Origin: Brevundimonas sp. | Lineage (GTDB): Bacteria; Pseudomonadota; Alphaproteobacteria; Caulobacterales; Caulobacteraceae | DNA length: 64,000 nucleotides | NCBI RefSeq assembly: GCF_029946145.1 | Contig: NZ_JAQSDY010000025.1 | Span: forward strand, 62,001-126,000 | Reading direction: 5' to 3' | Shown: one piece after another, positions 18,144 through 27,415 of the stretch | Position numbering within the stretch: the stretch's first letter is position 1 | Layout: each line of letters opens with the position of its first letter | The notes under the pieces: model-generated | What the model was told of the DNA's origin: nothing | Database searches by the model: none | What the model saw: the letters and a program-made list of their open reading frames with translations, nothing else | Made by a program: the position numbers and the translations under genes

Positions 18144-18608
18144 TCAGGAGCCCGAGCCTGGAGCGGGGGCGGCGTCGGACGGCGTGGCCGGCGTCGGGCC
18201 GGCGGCGTCGGCGAGGGCCTGGCAGTCCTGTCCGGCGTAGAGACCGTTCAGATAGAACCACCGGTGACGCACGGCGGCGACCTCGGCCTCCTTGCGGTCC
18301 CGGTCGGGGCGGGTCAGGGCGTCGACACCGGCGATGGCCAGTCCGGCGCCGGGAATCAGTATCGCCGCTCCGGCCTGGGCCACGCCGGTGACGGCGCTGA
18401 GGAAGCCGTTGCCGGGGGCGCCGCCCAGCTCCTCGCTCAGCTTCGCGGCCTCTTCTGAAATCTGGGGGCAGGTCATGGCCGTGTCACTGACGCGCATGAT
18501 TTCAATGGGGCCGTCAGCGGGGGCCGCGGCCTCCTGGGCCATGGCGGGCGGGACGACGGCCATGGTCAGGACGGCGACGGCGACGGCGGTCAGGATACGC
18601 GTGTTCAT
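18144..18608 (-). CDS. Secreted small protein of unknown function
   Basis: A 154-residue protein with a Sec signal peptide (MNTRILTAVAVAVLTMAVVPPAMAQ). The mature part has a short Cys-containing stretch (TAMTCPQISEEAAKLSEEL), a Gly/Ala-rich hydrophobic segment (about residues 72-95) and YAGQDCQALAD before a Pro/Ala tail. The ATG at 18608 has GAGGG 9 bases upstream; a TTG three codons earlier is too close to it. Two cysteines could form a periplasmic disulfide. Family not recognised. Confidence 0.65.
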   Translation of the reverse strand: MNTRILTAVAVAVLTMAVVPPAMAQEAAAPADGPIEIMRVSDTAMTCPQISEEAAKLSEELGGAPGNGFLSAVTGVAQAGAAILIPGAGLAIAGVDALTRPDRDRKEAEVAAVRHRWFYLNGLYAGQDCQALADAAGPTPATPSDAAPAPGSGS

Positions 18609-18663
18609 TGTACTCAACCCTCAAAGCCCCGCGACAGAACGGCTGCGGAAGGCGGGGGTTGCA

Positions 18664-18808
18664 CTCTCCCTCCCCTTCATGGGGAGGGACGGCGAGGCGT
18701 CAGCTGAGCCCGGTGGGACGTACGAAACTGGCGCCGAACGCGGCTGAGGTTGCGTTACCCCACCCCGATCGCTTCGTGATCGACCCTCCCCATGAAGGGG
18801 AGGGAGAG
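18664..18808. repeat. 145-bp paired inverted repeat element
   Basis: Left arm 18664-18688 and right arm 18784-18808 are perfect 25-bp inverted copies (CTCTCCCTCCCCTTCATGGG followed by GAGGG). Each arm is itself a hairpin with TTCATG at its centre. A second inner match (GGTGGG near 18711 and CCCACC near 18762) extends the symmetry. The element fills the gap between dxs and the gene at 18144-18608 and ends 7 bases before the dxs stop. Confidence 0.85.
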
Positions 18809-18814
18809 GCGTGG

Positions 18815-20725
18815 TCAGGCCCTGACGGCCCGCGTGGCCTCGACGCCCAGGGCCTGGAGGGCGGCGGCGGCGATGTGTTCGGCGTTCAGGCCCGCCGTGG
18901 CGTACATGGCGACCGGGTTGTCCTGGTCCTGGAAGACGTCGGGCAGGCACAGGGTGCGGATCTTCAGGCCGGCGTCCAGCGCGCCCTTCCCGGCAAGAAG
19001 CTGGAGCACGAAGGCGCCGAAGCCGCCCATGGCCCCCTCCTCCACCGTGATCAGGCATTCGTGCTCGCGGGCGAGGCGCAGGATCAGGTCGGCGTCCAGC
19101 GGCTTGGCGAAGCGGGCGTCGGCGACGGTGGCCGAGACGCCGCGGGCGGCCAGGGCCTCGGCCGCCTTGAGCGATTCCTGCAGCCGGGTGCCGAGCGACA
19201 GGATGGCGACGGTCGTGCCTTCGCGGACGATGCGGCCCTTGCCGATCTCCAGCGGAGCGGCCAGTTCCGGGATCTCGACCCCGACGCCGTCGCCGCGCGG
19301 ATAGCGGAAGGCCGAAGGGCGGTCGTCGATCTCGAGGCTGGTGGCGATCATGGCGGCCAGATCAGCCTCGTCGGCGGCGGCCATCAGCACCATGCCGGGA
19401 AGGGCGCCCATGAAGCCGATGTCGAAACTGCCCGCGTGGGTCGCCCCGTCGGCGCCGACCAGACCGGCGCGGTCCATGGCGAAGCGCACCGGCAGCTTCT
19501 GGATGGCGACGTCGTGGACGACCTGGTCGTAGCCGCGCTGGAGGAAGGTCGAATAGATGGCGCAGACCGGCTTCATCCCGTCGGCGGCCAGGCCGGCGGC
19601 GAAGGTGACGGCGTGCTGTTCGGCGATGCCGACGTCATAGGTGCGGGTCGGGAAGGCCTGGCCGAACAGGTCCAGACCGGTGCCCGAGGGCATGGCGGCG
19701 GTGATGGCGACGATAGTCGGGTCCAGATGGGCGCGCTTGATCAGCTCGGTCCCGAAGACCTTGGTGTAGCTGGGGGCGTTGGAGGCGGCCTTGGCCTGCT
19801 TGCCCGAGACGACGTCGAATTTGGCGACGGCATGCAGTTTGTCGGCGCTTGATTCGGCCGGGGCGTAGCCCTTGCCCTTTTGCGTCACGACATGGACGAT
19901 CACCGGACGATCGGTGATGGCGGCGGCGTTCCTGAGGATGGGGACCAGATTGTCCATGTCGTGCCCGTCGATCGGGCCGATGTAGTAGAAGCCCAGCTCC
20001 TCGAAGAAGGTGCCGCCGACGATCATGCCGCGAGCGTATTCCTCGGCCTTGCGGGCGGCGTCGCGGAACGGGCGCGGCAGGTGTTCGGCGACCGATTTTC
20101 CGAAGCGGCGGAAATTGCGATAGGCGCCGCCCGAGACCTGTTTGGCCAGATAGGCGCTCATGCCGCCGACGGGCGGGGCGATCGACATGTCGTTGTCGTT
20201 GAGGATGACCATCAGCTGGCCATCGGTGGTTTCGGCCGCGTTGTTCATGGCCTCATAGGCCATGCCGGCGGACATGGAGCCGTCGCCGATGACGGCCACG
20301 ACGCGGTTCTTCTCGCCCTTCTGGTCGCGGGCGGCGGCGAAGCCGAGGGCGGCGCTGATCGAGGTCGAGGCGTGGGCCGCGCCGAAGGGGTCGTATTCGC
20401 TCTCGGAGCGCTTGGTGAAGCCGCTGAGACCGCCGGGCTGGCGCAGGGTGCGGATGCGGTCGCGGCGACCCGTCAGGATCTTGTGCGGATAGCACTGGTG
20501 GCCGACGTCCCAGATCAGGATGTCCTTCGGCGTCTCAAGGATGTGGTGCAGGGCCACGGTCAGCTCGACCACGCCGAGGCCGGCGCCGAGATGGCCCCCG
20601 GTGACGGAGACGGCGTCGATGGTTTCGGCCCGAAGCTCGTCCGCCAGCTGGCGCAGCTGGGAGATGTCGAACCCGCGCGTGTCGGCGGGGAGATGAACCT
20701 GGTCGAGCAGCGGGGTGTCGGGCAT
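18815..20725 (-). CDS. dxs: 1-deoxy-D-xylulose-5-phosphate synthase
   Basis: First, rate-setting step of the MEP pathway: thiamine-dependent condensation of pyruvate and glyceraldehyde 3-phosphate. The 636-residue protein has the [16 protein letters not shown] start block, the ThDP motif [16 protein letters not shown], and [14 protein letters not shown] with the catalytic Glu/His. The start [10 protein letters not shown] at 20725 is chosen; an in-frame ATG at 20761 adds 12 unsupported residues. Last gene of xseB-csaA-ispA-dxs, 68 bases after ispA. Confidence 0.97.
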   Translation of the reverse strand: MPDTPLLDQVHLPADTRGFDISQLRQLADELRAETIDAVSVTGGHLGAGLGVVELTVALHHILETPKDILIWDVGHQCYPHKILTGRRDRIRTLRQPGGLSGFTKRSESEYDPFGAAHASTSISAALGFAAARDQKGEKNRVVAVIGDGSMSAGMAYEAMNNAAETTDGQLMVILNDNDMSIAPPVGGMSAYLAKQVSGGAYRNFRRFGKSVAEHLPRPFRDAARKAEEYARGMIVGGTFFEELGFYYIGPIDGHDMDNLVPILRNAAAITDRPVIVHVVTQKGKGYAPAESSADKLHAVAKFDVVSGKQAKAASNAPSYTKVFGTELIKRAHLDPTIVAITAAMPSGTGLDLFGQAFPTRTYDVGIAEQHAVTFAAGLAADGMKPVCAIYSTFLQRGYDQVVHDVAIQKLPVRFAMDRAGLVGADGATHAGSFDIGFMGALPGMVLMAAADEADLAAMIATSLEIDDRPSAFRYPRGDGVGVEIPELAAPLEIGKGRIVREGTTVAILSLGTRLQESLKAAEALAARGVSATVADARFAKPLDADLILRLAREHECLITVEEGAMGGFGAFVLQLLAGKGALDAGLKIRTLCLPDVFQDQDNPVAMYATAGLNAEHIAAAALQALGVEATRAVRA

Positions 20726-20793
20726 GAAAACTCTAAATCGCGTGGGGTCTCTTTGATCCACTCTTACCGCGCTGTTACCGGGACGCGAAGCGG

Positions 20794-21717
20794 TCAGGAC
20801 CGCCGCTTTAGCACGAAGTCCACACTGGCCTTGAGGATTTCGGCGTCGGAACCGAAGACGTCGAGGTGGGCGCGGGCCTGATCGGCGAGGTGGGCGACAC
20901 GATGCCGCGCGGCCTCGACGCCCAGCAGGGTGACGAAATTGGTCTTGCCCTGGGCCGCGTCCTTGTTGGCCGCCTTGCCGAGGATGTCCTCGTCGCCCTC
21001 GACGTCCAGCAGGTCGTCGACGATCTGATAGGCCAGGCCGATGTCGTGGGCGAAGCTGATCAGGGCCTGGGACTGGGCCTCGCGGGCCCGGGCGATGATC
21101 AGGGGAATCTCGAAGGCGTAGGTGAACAGGGCGCCCGTCTTGAGCCGCTGCATGCGGGCGACGCCGCCCAGGTCGTCGCGGACGCCCAACAGGTCGATCA
21201 TCTGGCCGCCGGCCATGCCGCGCGCGCCGCTGGCCAGCGACAGGCGGGCGGCGAGCTCGCAGCGGACCTCCGGGTCGTCGTGGGTGTCGGGGTGCAGGAT
21301 GATGTCGAAGGCGGCGGTCTGCAGGGCGTCGCCGGCGAGGATGGCGGTGGCCTCGTCATAGGCGCGGTGCACCGTGGGCCGGCCGCGGCGCATGTCGTCA
21401 TTGTCCATGGCCGGGAGATCGTCGTGGACCAGGCTGTAGGCGTGGACGCATTCCAGGGCGCAGGCGGCGCGCAGCACCGGACGCTCCTCGATGTCGAACA
21501 GATTGGCGGCTTCCATGGCGAAGAAGGGCCGCAACCGCTTGCCGGGACCGAGGGCGGCGTAGCGCATGGCCTCGGTCAGGCGCGATTCGGGTCCGCTGGC
21601 GCGCGGCAGAAGCTCGTCGAGGGCGACCGTGACCAGGTCGGCGATCTCGGCCACGCGGTCGATGACGCCCTGTTCGGGGGAGTTGGCGGCGTGGGCCTGG
21701 GGCGGGTGAAGGGTCAG
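20794..21717 (-). CDS. ispA: Polyprenyl (farnesyl/geranylgeranyl) diphosphate synthase
   Basis: Head-to-tail prenyltransferase making C15 or C20 diphosphates from IPP and DMAPP. It has both Asp-rich motifs, [10 protein letters not shown] and DDLLDVEGD, plus GPGKRLRPF, typical of IspA. No ATG, GTG or TTG is well placed near the true N-terminus. A CTG at 21717 overlaps the csaA stop as CTGA and has GGGGAGG five bases upstream, so I take CTG as the start (307 residues). The next in-frame GTG, 22 codons on, lacks a good ribosome site. Enzyme call secure, start tentative. Confidence 0.92.
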   Translation of the reverse strand: MTLHPPQAHAANSPEQGVIDRVAEIADLVTVALDELLPRASGPESRLTEAMRYAALGPGKRLRPFFAMEAANLFDIEERPVLRAACALECVHAYSLVHDDLPAMDNDDMRRGRPTVHRAYDEATAILAGDALQTAAFDIILHPDTHDDPEVRCELAARLSLASGARGMAGGQMIDLLGVRDDLGGVARMQRLKTGALFTYAFEIPLIIARAREAQSQALISFAHDIGLAYQIVDDLLDVEGDEDILGKAANKDAAQGKTNFVTLLGVEAARHRVAHLADQARAHLDVFGSDAEILKASVDFVLKRRS

Positions 21718-22064
21718 AACAGCCTCCCCCCGATCTCGACCTCGCGGTCGACGCCGACAAGGACGACCTCGCCCGCGGCGTCCGGGAAGCCCAGCGTCAG
21801 GACCTCGGACATGAAGGGGCCGATCTGGCGCGGCGGGAAGTTGACGACGGCGGCGACCTTGCGGCCGACCAGTTCGTCGCGCGTGTAGTGTGTGGTGATC
21901 TGGGCCGAGGACTTCTTCACCCCGACGTCGGGGCCGAAGTCGATGGTCAGCTTGTACGCCGGCTTGCGGGCCTCGGGGAACGGATCGGCGGTCAGGACCC
22001 GGCCGACGCGGACATCGACCCGCATGAAGTCGTCGAAGGCGATCGGGGCGGCCGGGGCCGGCAT
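21714..22064 (-). CDS. csaA: CsaA-like tRNA-binding protein
   Basis: A 116-residue single OB-fold protein of the EMAPII/CsaA tRNA-binding family. [35 protein letters not shown] and [11 protein letters not shown] line up with Bacillus CsaA, reported as a chaperone with tRNA-binding ability. It lies between xseB and ispA. Its ATG overlaps the xseB stop (TGATG), and its stop overlaps the proposed ispA start. The role here is not known. Confidence 0.88.
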   Translation of the reverse strand: MPAPAAPIAFDDFMRVDVRVGRVLTADPFPEARKPAYKLTIDFGPDVGVKKSSAQITTHYTRDELVGRKVAAVVNFPPRQIGPFMSEVLTLGFPDAAGEVVLVGVDREVEIGGRLF

Positions 22065-22312
22065 CAGTCGAACTCGGCGGGTTCGACGCCTTTCGCCTGG
22101 CCATCGGGGCCGACGACGATCTTCTCCACACGCAGCTGGGCGGCTTTCAGGCGGTTCTCGCAATGGGCCTTGAGGCGCGCGCCCTCCTCATAGAGGGCGA
22201 TCGATTCCTCGAGCGGCGCCTGTCCGGACTCGAGTTTGGACACGATGGCCTCAAGGCGCTGCAGGGCGTCCTCGAAGCTGAGATCGGCGGGAATTTGGGC
22301 GGCGTCAGTCAT
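22064..22312 (-). CDS. xseB: Exodeoxyribonuclease VII small subunit
   Basis: Small subunit of exonuclease VII, 82 residues. The motif [36 protein letters not shown] is diagnostic and forms a helical hairpin that binds XseA. First gene of the isoprenoid operon, the usual alphaproteobacterial neighbour of ispA. The large subunit is not in the window. Confidence 0.95.
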   Translation of the reverse strand: MTDAAQIPADLSFEDALQRLEAIVSKLESGQAPLEESIALYEEGARLKAHCENRLKAAQLRVEKIVVGPDGQAKGVEPAEFD

Positions 22313-22367
22313 GGCTGCCGACCCTAGAGGCGGCGGCGTTGTGTCTCAAGCGGCGAGCCGACATTAC

Positions 22368-22973
22368 CTACTCCAGGACACGGCGCGCGGAGATGATCCG
22401 GATGCGCGGGTCCAGCATCTGGCCGCGCATGAAGCCTTCACCCTCGGTAGGGGATCTGGGGGCGGCGAGGATCTGGCGGACGACGTCCATCCCTTCGACC
22501 ACCCGGCCGAAGACGGCGAAGCCGGGGTCGCCGGGCGCGGACTTGCCGGCGTCCAGCGAACTGACATCGCCGACGATGATGAAGAAGTCGCCGGTCGCCG
22601 TGCCGGGGTCGAAGCGGGCCATGGACAGGGCGCCGTCGGTGTGGCTGAGGCCCGTTTCGCTGGTCGGTTCGTGGGCGATGGGCGGCAGGACCCGTTCCGG
22701 CGCGCCGCCGGTCCCGCCCTGGATCAGGCCGGCGGCGGGGCCTAGGACCATGCCGCGGTAGAAGGTCGTCCCGTCGAAGCGGCCCTCGTCGACATAGCGC
22801 AGGAAGTTGGCCGAGGTGACAGGCGCGCGTGGATCGGTCTCGGCCAGGATGGTTCCGACGCTGGTCTCGATGGCCACCCGCACGGCGGCGACGGGGGCGG
22901 GGTCCCGGGCGGCGGCGAGGGTCGGCGCGAGCGCGAGGCAGAGGGCGAGAGAAAGCAGGGACCGTCGGATCAT
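22368..22973 (-). CDS. Cyclophilin-type peptidyl-prolyl isomerase, exported
   Basis: A 201-residue periplasmic cyclophilin. Signal peptide MIRRSLLSLALCLALAPTLAAA, then the cyclophilin barrel: VTSANFLRYVDEGRFDGTTFYR (with the active-site Arg after FY), LIQGGTGG, GALSMAR and FAVFGRVVEGMDVV. It should assist folding of exported proteins. It is separated from xseB by 55 bases. The segment after FYR is slightly longer and more hydrophobic than in E. coli PpiA. Confidence 0.9.
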   Translation of the reverse strand: MIRRSLLSLALCLALAPTLAAARDPAPVAAVRVAIETSVGTILAETDPRAPVTSANFLRYVDEGRFDGTTFYRGMVLGPAAGLIQGGTGGAPERVLPPIAHEPTSETGLSHTDGALSMARFDPGTATGDFFIIVGDVSSLDAGKSAPGDPGFAVFGRVVEGMDVVRQILAAPRSPTEGEGFMRGQMLDPRIRIISARRVLE

Positions 22974-22989
22974 CGCCGTCTCCTTGCGG

Positions 22990-23622
22990 TCAATGCTTCT
23001 CGTAGCGGCGCTGGGACCAGTATTTGAAGCCCTGGTTGTGGACCAGATCCCAGCCGTCGGCGCGCAGACGCTTGCCGACCATGTGGTTGAAATAGCCGTG
23101 GGCGAGGACCAGCACGTCCTGGCCGCTCTCGGCGCGGGCGATCAGGGCCTGGGCGGCCTTTTCGGCGCGGCCCTCGGCCTGGTGACGGGTTTCCTGACCC
23201 TCGTGATGATTGAAGGCGTGCCACCAGATGCGGGCGACCACGCCCCAGTATTTGGGCGGCAGCTTGAACCATGACGGAAAATGCGGCGGCGGCAGGGGCG
23301 CCTCGATGAACAGGGCGTCCGACATGACCTCGCGGCCGGCGGCGATGGCGACGGCGGTTTCCTGGGCGCGGGGGCGGGTCGAGGCGTAGATGGCGCCCGC
23401 GCCCTCGGCCGTGGCCAGCAGTTCGGGCGGCGGGGTCTGGCCGGCGCGCAGGCCGCCGACCTCGTATTTCGCCCACCAGTCGCGGTACTGGTCCGAGGTC
23501 AGCAGGCATTTGCGCGACAGGGCCGGCTCGCCGTGGCGGGCCAGGATGATGGCGCCGGGACGCACCGAGACAAGGGCCGCGCGGCGCGGCGGGGGAGTCA
23601 CGGGAAGCGGCGGGTCTGCCAT
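22990..23622 (-). CDS. Histidine phosphatase superfamily protein
   Basis: A member of the phosphoglycerate mutase-like (RHG) family, about 210 residues. The phospho-histidine motif is ILARHGEPALS, the second Arg is in YASTRPRAQETA, and the second catalytic His is in LVLAHGYFNHMVG. It lies 16 bases upstream of the cyclophilin gene, probably one transcript. An in-frame ATG at 23649 would add 9 residues; neither has a good ribosome site. The substrate cannot be told. Confidence 0.85.
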   Translation of the reverse strand: MADPPLPVTPPPRRAALVSVRPGAIILARHGEPALSRKCLLTSDQYRDWWAKYEVGGLRAGQTPPPELLATAEGAGAIYASTRPRAQETAVAIAAGREVMSDALFIEAPLPPPHFPSWFKLPPKYWGVVARIWWHAFNHHEGQETRHQAEGRAEKAAQALIARAESGQDVLVLAHGYFNHMVGKRLRADGWDLVHNQGFKYWSQRRYEKH

Positions 23623-23683
23623 CAATGAGTCTCGGGCGGGGGCGGGCATGATTTGCGGAGGATAAGCCTTTGGCGAACCGTCC

Positions 23684-24604
23684 TTATTCCTCCCCCAAGG
23701 CCTGAACGTGAGCGACCGCGGAGCGGCCCAGCCCCTCTAGGTCGTAACCGCCCTCGAGCGAGGCCGCAACCTTGCCCCCGCAACACGAACGCGCGACCTC
23801 GAGAACGGCGCGGGTCGCCCAGGCGAAATCGTCCGCCTCCAGACTTTGATGGGCCAGCGGATCGCGGCGGTGGGCGTCGAAGCCGGCGGAGATCAGGATC
23901 AGGTCCGGACCGAAGGCCTGCAGCGCCGGCATCAGACCGCCGGAGAAGGTCGCCCTCCAGGCCTCGCGGGCCGCATGGGGCGGGACGGGAGCGTTGACGA
24001 TGTTGCCGACGCCGGTCTCGGACGCCGCGCCCGTGCCCGGATAGAGGGGCGCCTGGTGGATCGAGCCGAGGAAAAGGCTGGCGTCGTTCTCGAAGGCGGC
24101 CTGGGTGCCGTTGCCGTGGTGGACGTCGAAATCGATCACGGCGACGCGGGCCATACCCTCGGCCTGGGCCACGCGGGCGGCGACGGCGACATTGGAGAAC
24201 AGGCAGAAGCCCATGGCCTGGTCCGGCTCGGCGTGGTGGCCGGGCGGGCGGACGGCGGCGAAGGCGCGGGTGATCTCGCCGCGGGCGATGGCCCGGACGG
24301 CGTCGACGACGGCGCCGGCGGCCAGGCGGGCGGCGCGGATACTGCCGGGCGACAGGACGGTGTCGGCGTCCAGCTGGTTCAAACCGGCGGCGGGCGAGGC
24401 GCTGAGCAGACGGGCGACGTAGGCGGCGGGGTGCAGCCGTTCGAGGTCGGCGACGGCGGCCTCCGTCGCGGCGCGGCGATCGAGGGACAGGCCCGAATCG
24501 TCGAGGGCGTCCAGCACGGCCCTCAGCCGCTCGGGGCGTTCGGGATGGCCGAGGCCCGGGCGGTGTTCGATCATGTCCGGATGGGTGAACAGGGCGACGC
24601 TCAT
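23684..24604 (-). CDS. Histone deacetylase family protein (acetoin utilisation/acetylpolyamine type)
   Basis: Zinc-dependent deacetylase of the HDAC/AcuC/AphA superfamily, 306 residues. The active-site blocks are all present: VRPPGHHAE, the metal site DFDVHHGNGTQ, the Tyr-like loop IHQAPLYPGTG, ISAGFDAHRRDPL and SLEGGYDL. Likely substrates are acetylated polyamines or proteins. The start MSVALFTHPDM at 24604 is preferred to an in-frame ATG 12 codons upstream. It is followed by the phosphatase gene after a 61-base gap. Confidence 0.93.
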   Translation of the reverse strand: MSVALFTHPDMIEHRPGLGHPERPERLRAVLDALDDSGLSLDRRAATEAAVADLERLHPAAYVARLLSASPAAGLNQLDADTVLSPGSIRAARLAAGAVVDAVRAIARGEITRAFAAVRPPGHHAEPDQAMGFCLFSNVAVAARVAQAEGMARVAVIDFDVHHGNGTQAAFENDASLFLGSIHQAPLYPGTGAASETGVGNIVNAPVPPHAAREAWRATFSGGLMPALQAFGPDLILISAGFDAHRRDPLAHQSLEADDFAWATRAVLEVARSCCGGKVAASLEGGYDLEGLGRSAVAHVQALGEE

Positions 24605-24649
24605 GATGGGGAGGATAGAGATGTCCGACCTGAACCCCAACCTCCGATC

Positions 24650-24766
24650 ATCCCCGCGAAGGCGGGGACCCAGTGCTTTCGCGGGGCAGACTGCGTGGGA
24701 CGACGAGCCGCGTAAAACCGGCGGCGCCGATCGCCCAAAGAACTGGGTCCCCGCCTTCGCGGGGAT
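24650..24766. repeat. 117-bp paired inverted repeat element
   Basis: Two perfect 25-bp inverted arms, 24650-24674 and 24742-24766 (ATCCCCGCGAAGGCGGGGAC then CCAGT), each with its own CCCCGC/GCGGGG hairpin. It lies between the divergent HDAC-like gene and the GNAT gene and may disturb or isolate their promoters. Confidence 0.85.
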
Positions 24767-24795
24767 GCACGGAGGGGGTTGAACCCTGAGCCACG

Positions 24796-25341
24796 ATGGC
24801 TGAAAGCGGCGGGATGACCAACGCCGTGATCCGCCCCGCTATCGAAGCCGACGCCGAAGCCCTTGGCGTGCTGGGCCGCCAGACCTTCGTCGACACCTTC
24901 GTGGACGGGTTCGCCATCCCCTACCCCGCCGATGACCTGAAGGCGTTTCTGGACGCCAGCTTCAGCGCCGACACGATCCGGGCGAAGCTGAAGGAGCCGG
25001 GCGCGGCCTGGTGGGTGGCCGAGCGGGACGGCGAGCTGCTGGCCTTCGCCAACACCGGGCCCAACACCCTGCCCCATCCGGACGCGCGGCCCAGCCACGC
25101 CGAGCTGCGGCGGCTGTATGTGTCGAAGGCGGCGCAGGGGTTGGGTCTGGGCACGAAACTGCTGACCGTGGCGCTGGACTGGATGGAGGCCAACACCGAC
25201 GGTTCGCTGTGGATCGGGGTGTGGAGCGGGAATCTGAAGGCGCAGAAGCTGTATGCGGCGTACGGGTTCGGGAAGGCCGGCGAGTACCAGTATCCGGTCG
25301 GGCGCTGGCTCGACGACGAGTTCATCTTGCGGCGGGACTGA
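24796..25341 (+). CDS. GNAT family N-acetyltransferase
   Basis: Acetyl-CoA-dependent acetyltransferase of the GNAT fold, up to 181 residues. The acetyl-CoA loop is in LYVSKAAQGLGLGTKLL (Q-x-x-G-x-G type), followed by IGVWSGNLKAQKLYAAYGF, the typical C-terminal strand and helix. AELRRLYV before the loop is characteristic. The start may be ATG 24796 or the ATG at 24814, giving 6 fewer residues. The substrate is unknown. Confidence 0.88.
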   Translation: MAESGGMTNAVIRPAIEADAEALGVLGRQTFVDTFVDGFAIPYPADDLKAFLDASFSADTIRAKLKEPGAAWWVAERDGELLAFANTGPNTLPHPDARPSHAELRRLYVSKAAQGLGLGTKLLTVALDWMEANTDGSLWIGVWSGNLKAQKLYAAYGFGKAGEYQYPVGRWLDDEFILRRD

Positions 25342-25383
25342 AACTATAGCTGTCTGCTGGTGGATTAAGCGCGGGGTGATCTG

Positions 25384-26202
25384 ATGGTGATTGCGTTGAT
25401 GTCGCTGGTCCTTGCGGCCAGCCTCGTCGATCCGACAGGGGTCAGCGATTTTCAGGCGCCGCCGCCAGCCATTGACGAACCAACCGGCGACTTCGAGCCA
25501 GCCCGCTGGCTCAATCTGCCTTCCGTCGATGAAGCCATGCCGGGTTTCGCAGCCAATATCGGCATCTCCGGCAGAGTGGGATTGAGCTGCTGGGTAGAGG
25601 AGCAAGGTCTCCCCCAGGGATGCGAGGTCGTGAATGCCGCGCCGGAGGGACTGGGTTTCGAGGCGGCGGCCCTGGAGGGCGCCCGCACGGGGGTCTTGCG
25701 TCCGGCGATGCTGAATGGCGTTCCCATCCGCCGAACGGTCGCCTTCAACTTCAGATTCTCGGTCGACTCGATCGAGGATTCACCTTGGCAGTCCACGCCA
25801 TACGAGGGGTCTGATCCGACGCCGACCGCCCTCGCCCTTGCCCGCCAGATTGTCCTCCAGGGCCTGGAGGAATCCATGCGATCTGAAGAGGAGGTTCTGC
25901 TGGATGGCCTTGCTCCCGACCGCCGCGAGATTGTCCGGGCCTGGCTCCGGGAGTTGAGACCGCTTGGCGGTGAGGATTTCATCCGCAACCAAACGCTGAT
26001 GATCGCACGTCTTTCGCCGGAGGCGGAAATGGCGGCATATCTTGCAAATGGCACGCTGCCGTCGTCGCCTCCTCCGACCCCAGAACAGACTGCGGTGGCG
26101 ACATCAGATATCGGGAGCGCCGACGACGAGGCCATCTGGATCGAAGTGAGAAATCGTTATTGTGCGCGATGGTCTTGCGCCATTCCCGAAATGTCCGACT
26201 GA
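25384..26202 (+). CDS. Exported protein with TonB C-terminal-like domain
   Basis: A 272-residue protein with a short signal or anchor (MVIALMSLVLAASLV). It contains a TonB-CTD-like segment at about residues 45-125: LNLPSVDEAMPGFAANIGISGRVGLSCWVEEQGLPQGCEVV, then AALEGARTGVLRPAMLNGVPI. The remaining helical half (about 150-272) has no recognised domain. GGGGTG precedes the ATG. Its stop overlaps the next ATG as TGATG, coupling it to the VWA gene. Unlike true TonB there is no Pro-rich spacer. A periplasmic structural role is possible. Confidence 0.65.
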   Translation: MVIALMSLVLAASLVDPTGVSDFQAPPPAIDEPTGDFEPARWLNLPSVDEAMPGFAANIGISGRVGLSCWVEEQGLPQGCEVVNAAPEGLGFEAAALEGARTGVLRPAMLNGVPIRRTVAFNFRFSVDSIEDSPWQSTPYEGSDPTPTALALARQIVLQGLEESMRSEEEVLLDGLAPDRREIVRAWLRELRPLGGEDFIRNQTLMIARLSPEAEMAAYLANGTLPSSPPPTPEQTAVATSDIGSADDEAIWIEVRNRYCARWSCAIPEMSD

Positions 26203-27380
26203 TGCTCCTGCCCTTCTTCACCGCCCTGAGAGACGCGCGCGTGCCCGTCTCGATGAAGGAATGGCTCCATCTGATGGAGGCCATGGACAAGGACGTGGCC
26301 GGGCGGAAGGTCGATGACTTCTACCACCTGTCGCGGGCGGTGCTGGTCAAGGACGAGAAGCACTACGACCGGTTCGACCAGGTGTTCGGCAAGGTGTTCG
26401 CCGGGATCGAGACCGTCGGGGCGGGCGATGAGCCGTCGCTGGACGTGCCCGAGGACTGGCTGAAGCTGCTCAACGAGAAATACCTGACCGACGAGGAGAA
26501 GGCGCAGATCGAGGCGCTCGGTGGCTTCGACAAGCTGATGGAGACGCTGAAGCAGCGTCTGGAGGAACAGCAGGGCCGGCACGAGGGCGGCAACAAATGG
26601 ATCGGCACCGGCGGGACCAGCCCGTTCGGCCACGGCGGGTATAATCCCGAGGGGGTGCGTGTCGGCGGGCCGGGGAAACAGGGCCGCGCCGTCAAGGTGT
26701 GGGAGAAACGCGAATACCGGAACCTGGACGACCAGGTCGAGCTGGGCACGCGCAACATCAAGGTCGCCCTGCGCCGTCTTCGCCGGTTCGCGCGGCAGGG
26801 GGCGCAGGACGAGCTGGACATGGACGCCACCATCGACGGCACGGCGCGTCAGGGCTGGCTGGACATCCACATGCGGGCCGAGCGGCGCAATACGATCAAG
26901 GTGCTGCTGTTCCTCGACATCGGCGGGTCGATGGATGCCCATGTGAAGATGTGCGAGGAGCTGTTCTCGGCCGCGAAGACCGAGTTCAAGCATCTGGAAT
27001 TCTTCTACTTTCACAACTGCCTCTATGAGGGCGTGTGGAAGGACAACCGGCGTCGGCACGAGCAGAAGATCCCGACCTGGGAGGTGCTGAACAAATACCC
27101 CGGCGACTGGCGCGCCATCTTCGTCGGCGACGCCACCATGAGCCCCTATGAGGTCACCATGCCGGGCGGCTCGGTCGAGCACTGGAACGAGGAAGCCGGC
27201 GCCGTCTGGATGAAGCGGGCCACGCAGCAGTGGGACAAGGTGGCGTGGCTGAACCCGTCGCCGGAGCGGTACTGGAGCTATTCGGCCTCAGTCGGGATGG
27301 TGCGGGAGCTGGTCGATGAGCGGATGTATCCGCTGACGCTGGAAGGCCTGGAGAAGGCGATGCGGGCGCTGGCCAAATAG
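26202..27380 (+). CDS. VWA domain protein, CoxE-like
   Basis: A 392-residue protein of the CoxE/COG3552 type, with a von Willebrand A domain in its C-terminal half. The MIDAS motif is LFLDIGGSMDAHV (DxGxS) with further metal-site residues in FVGDATMSPYEV. The N-terminal half is helical and charged, with a Gly-rich linker (GTGGTSPFGHGGYNPEGV). Such proteins often work with MoxR-type AAA ATPases in metal or complex assembly; no MoxR gene is in this window. The start overlaps the upstream stop. Confidence 0.85.
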   Translation: MLLPFFTALRDARVPVSMKEWLHLMEAMDKDVAGRKVDDFYHLSRAVLVKDEKHYDRFDQVFGKVFAGIETVGAGDEPSLDVPEDWLKLLNEKYLTDEEKAQIEALGGFDKLMETLKQRLEEQQGRHEGGNKWIGTGGTSPFGHGGYNPEGVRVGGPGKQGRAVKVWEKREYRNLDDQVELGTRNIKVALRRLRRFARQGAQDELDMDATIDGTARQGWLDIHMRAERRNTIKVLLFLDIGGSMDAHVKMCEELFSAAKTEFKHLEFFYFHNCLYEGVWKDNRRRHEQKIPTWEVLNKYPGDWRAIFVGDATMSPYEVTMPGGSVEHWNEEAGAVWMKRATQQWDKVAWLNPSPERYWSYSASVGMVRELVDERMYPLTLEGLEKAMRALAK

Positions 27381-27415
27381 GTTAGGCTGGTCGGGGTTTC
27401 CCGGAGGGTTCAGCC

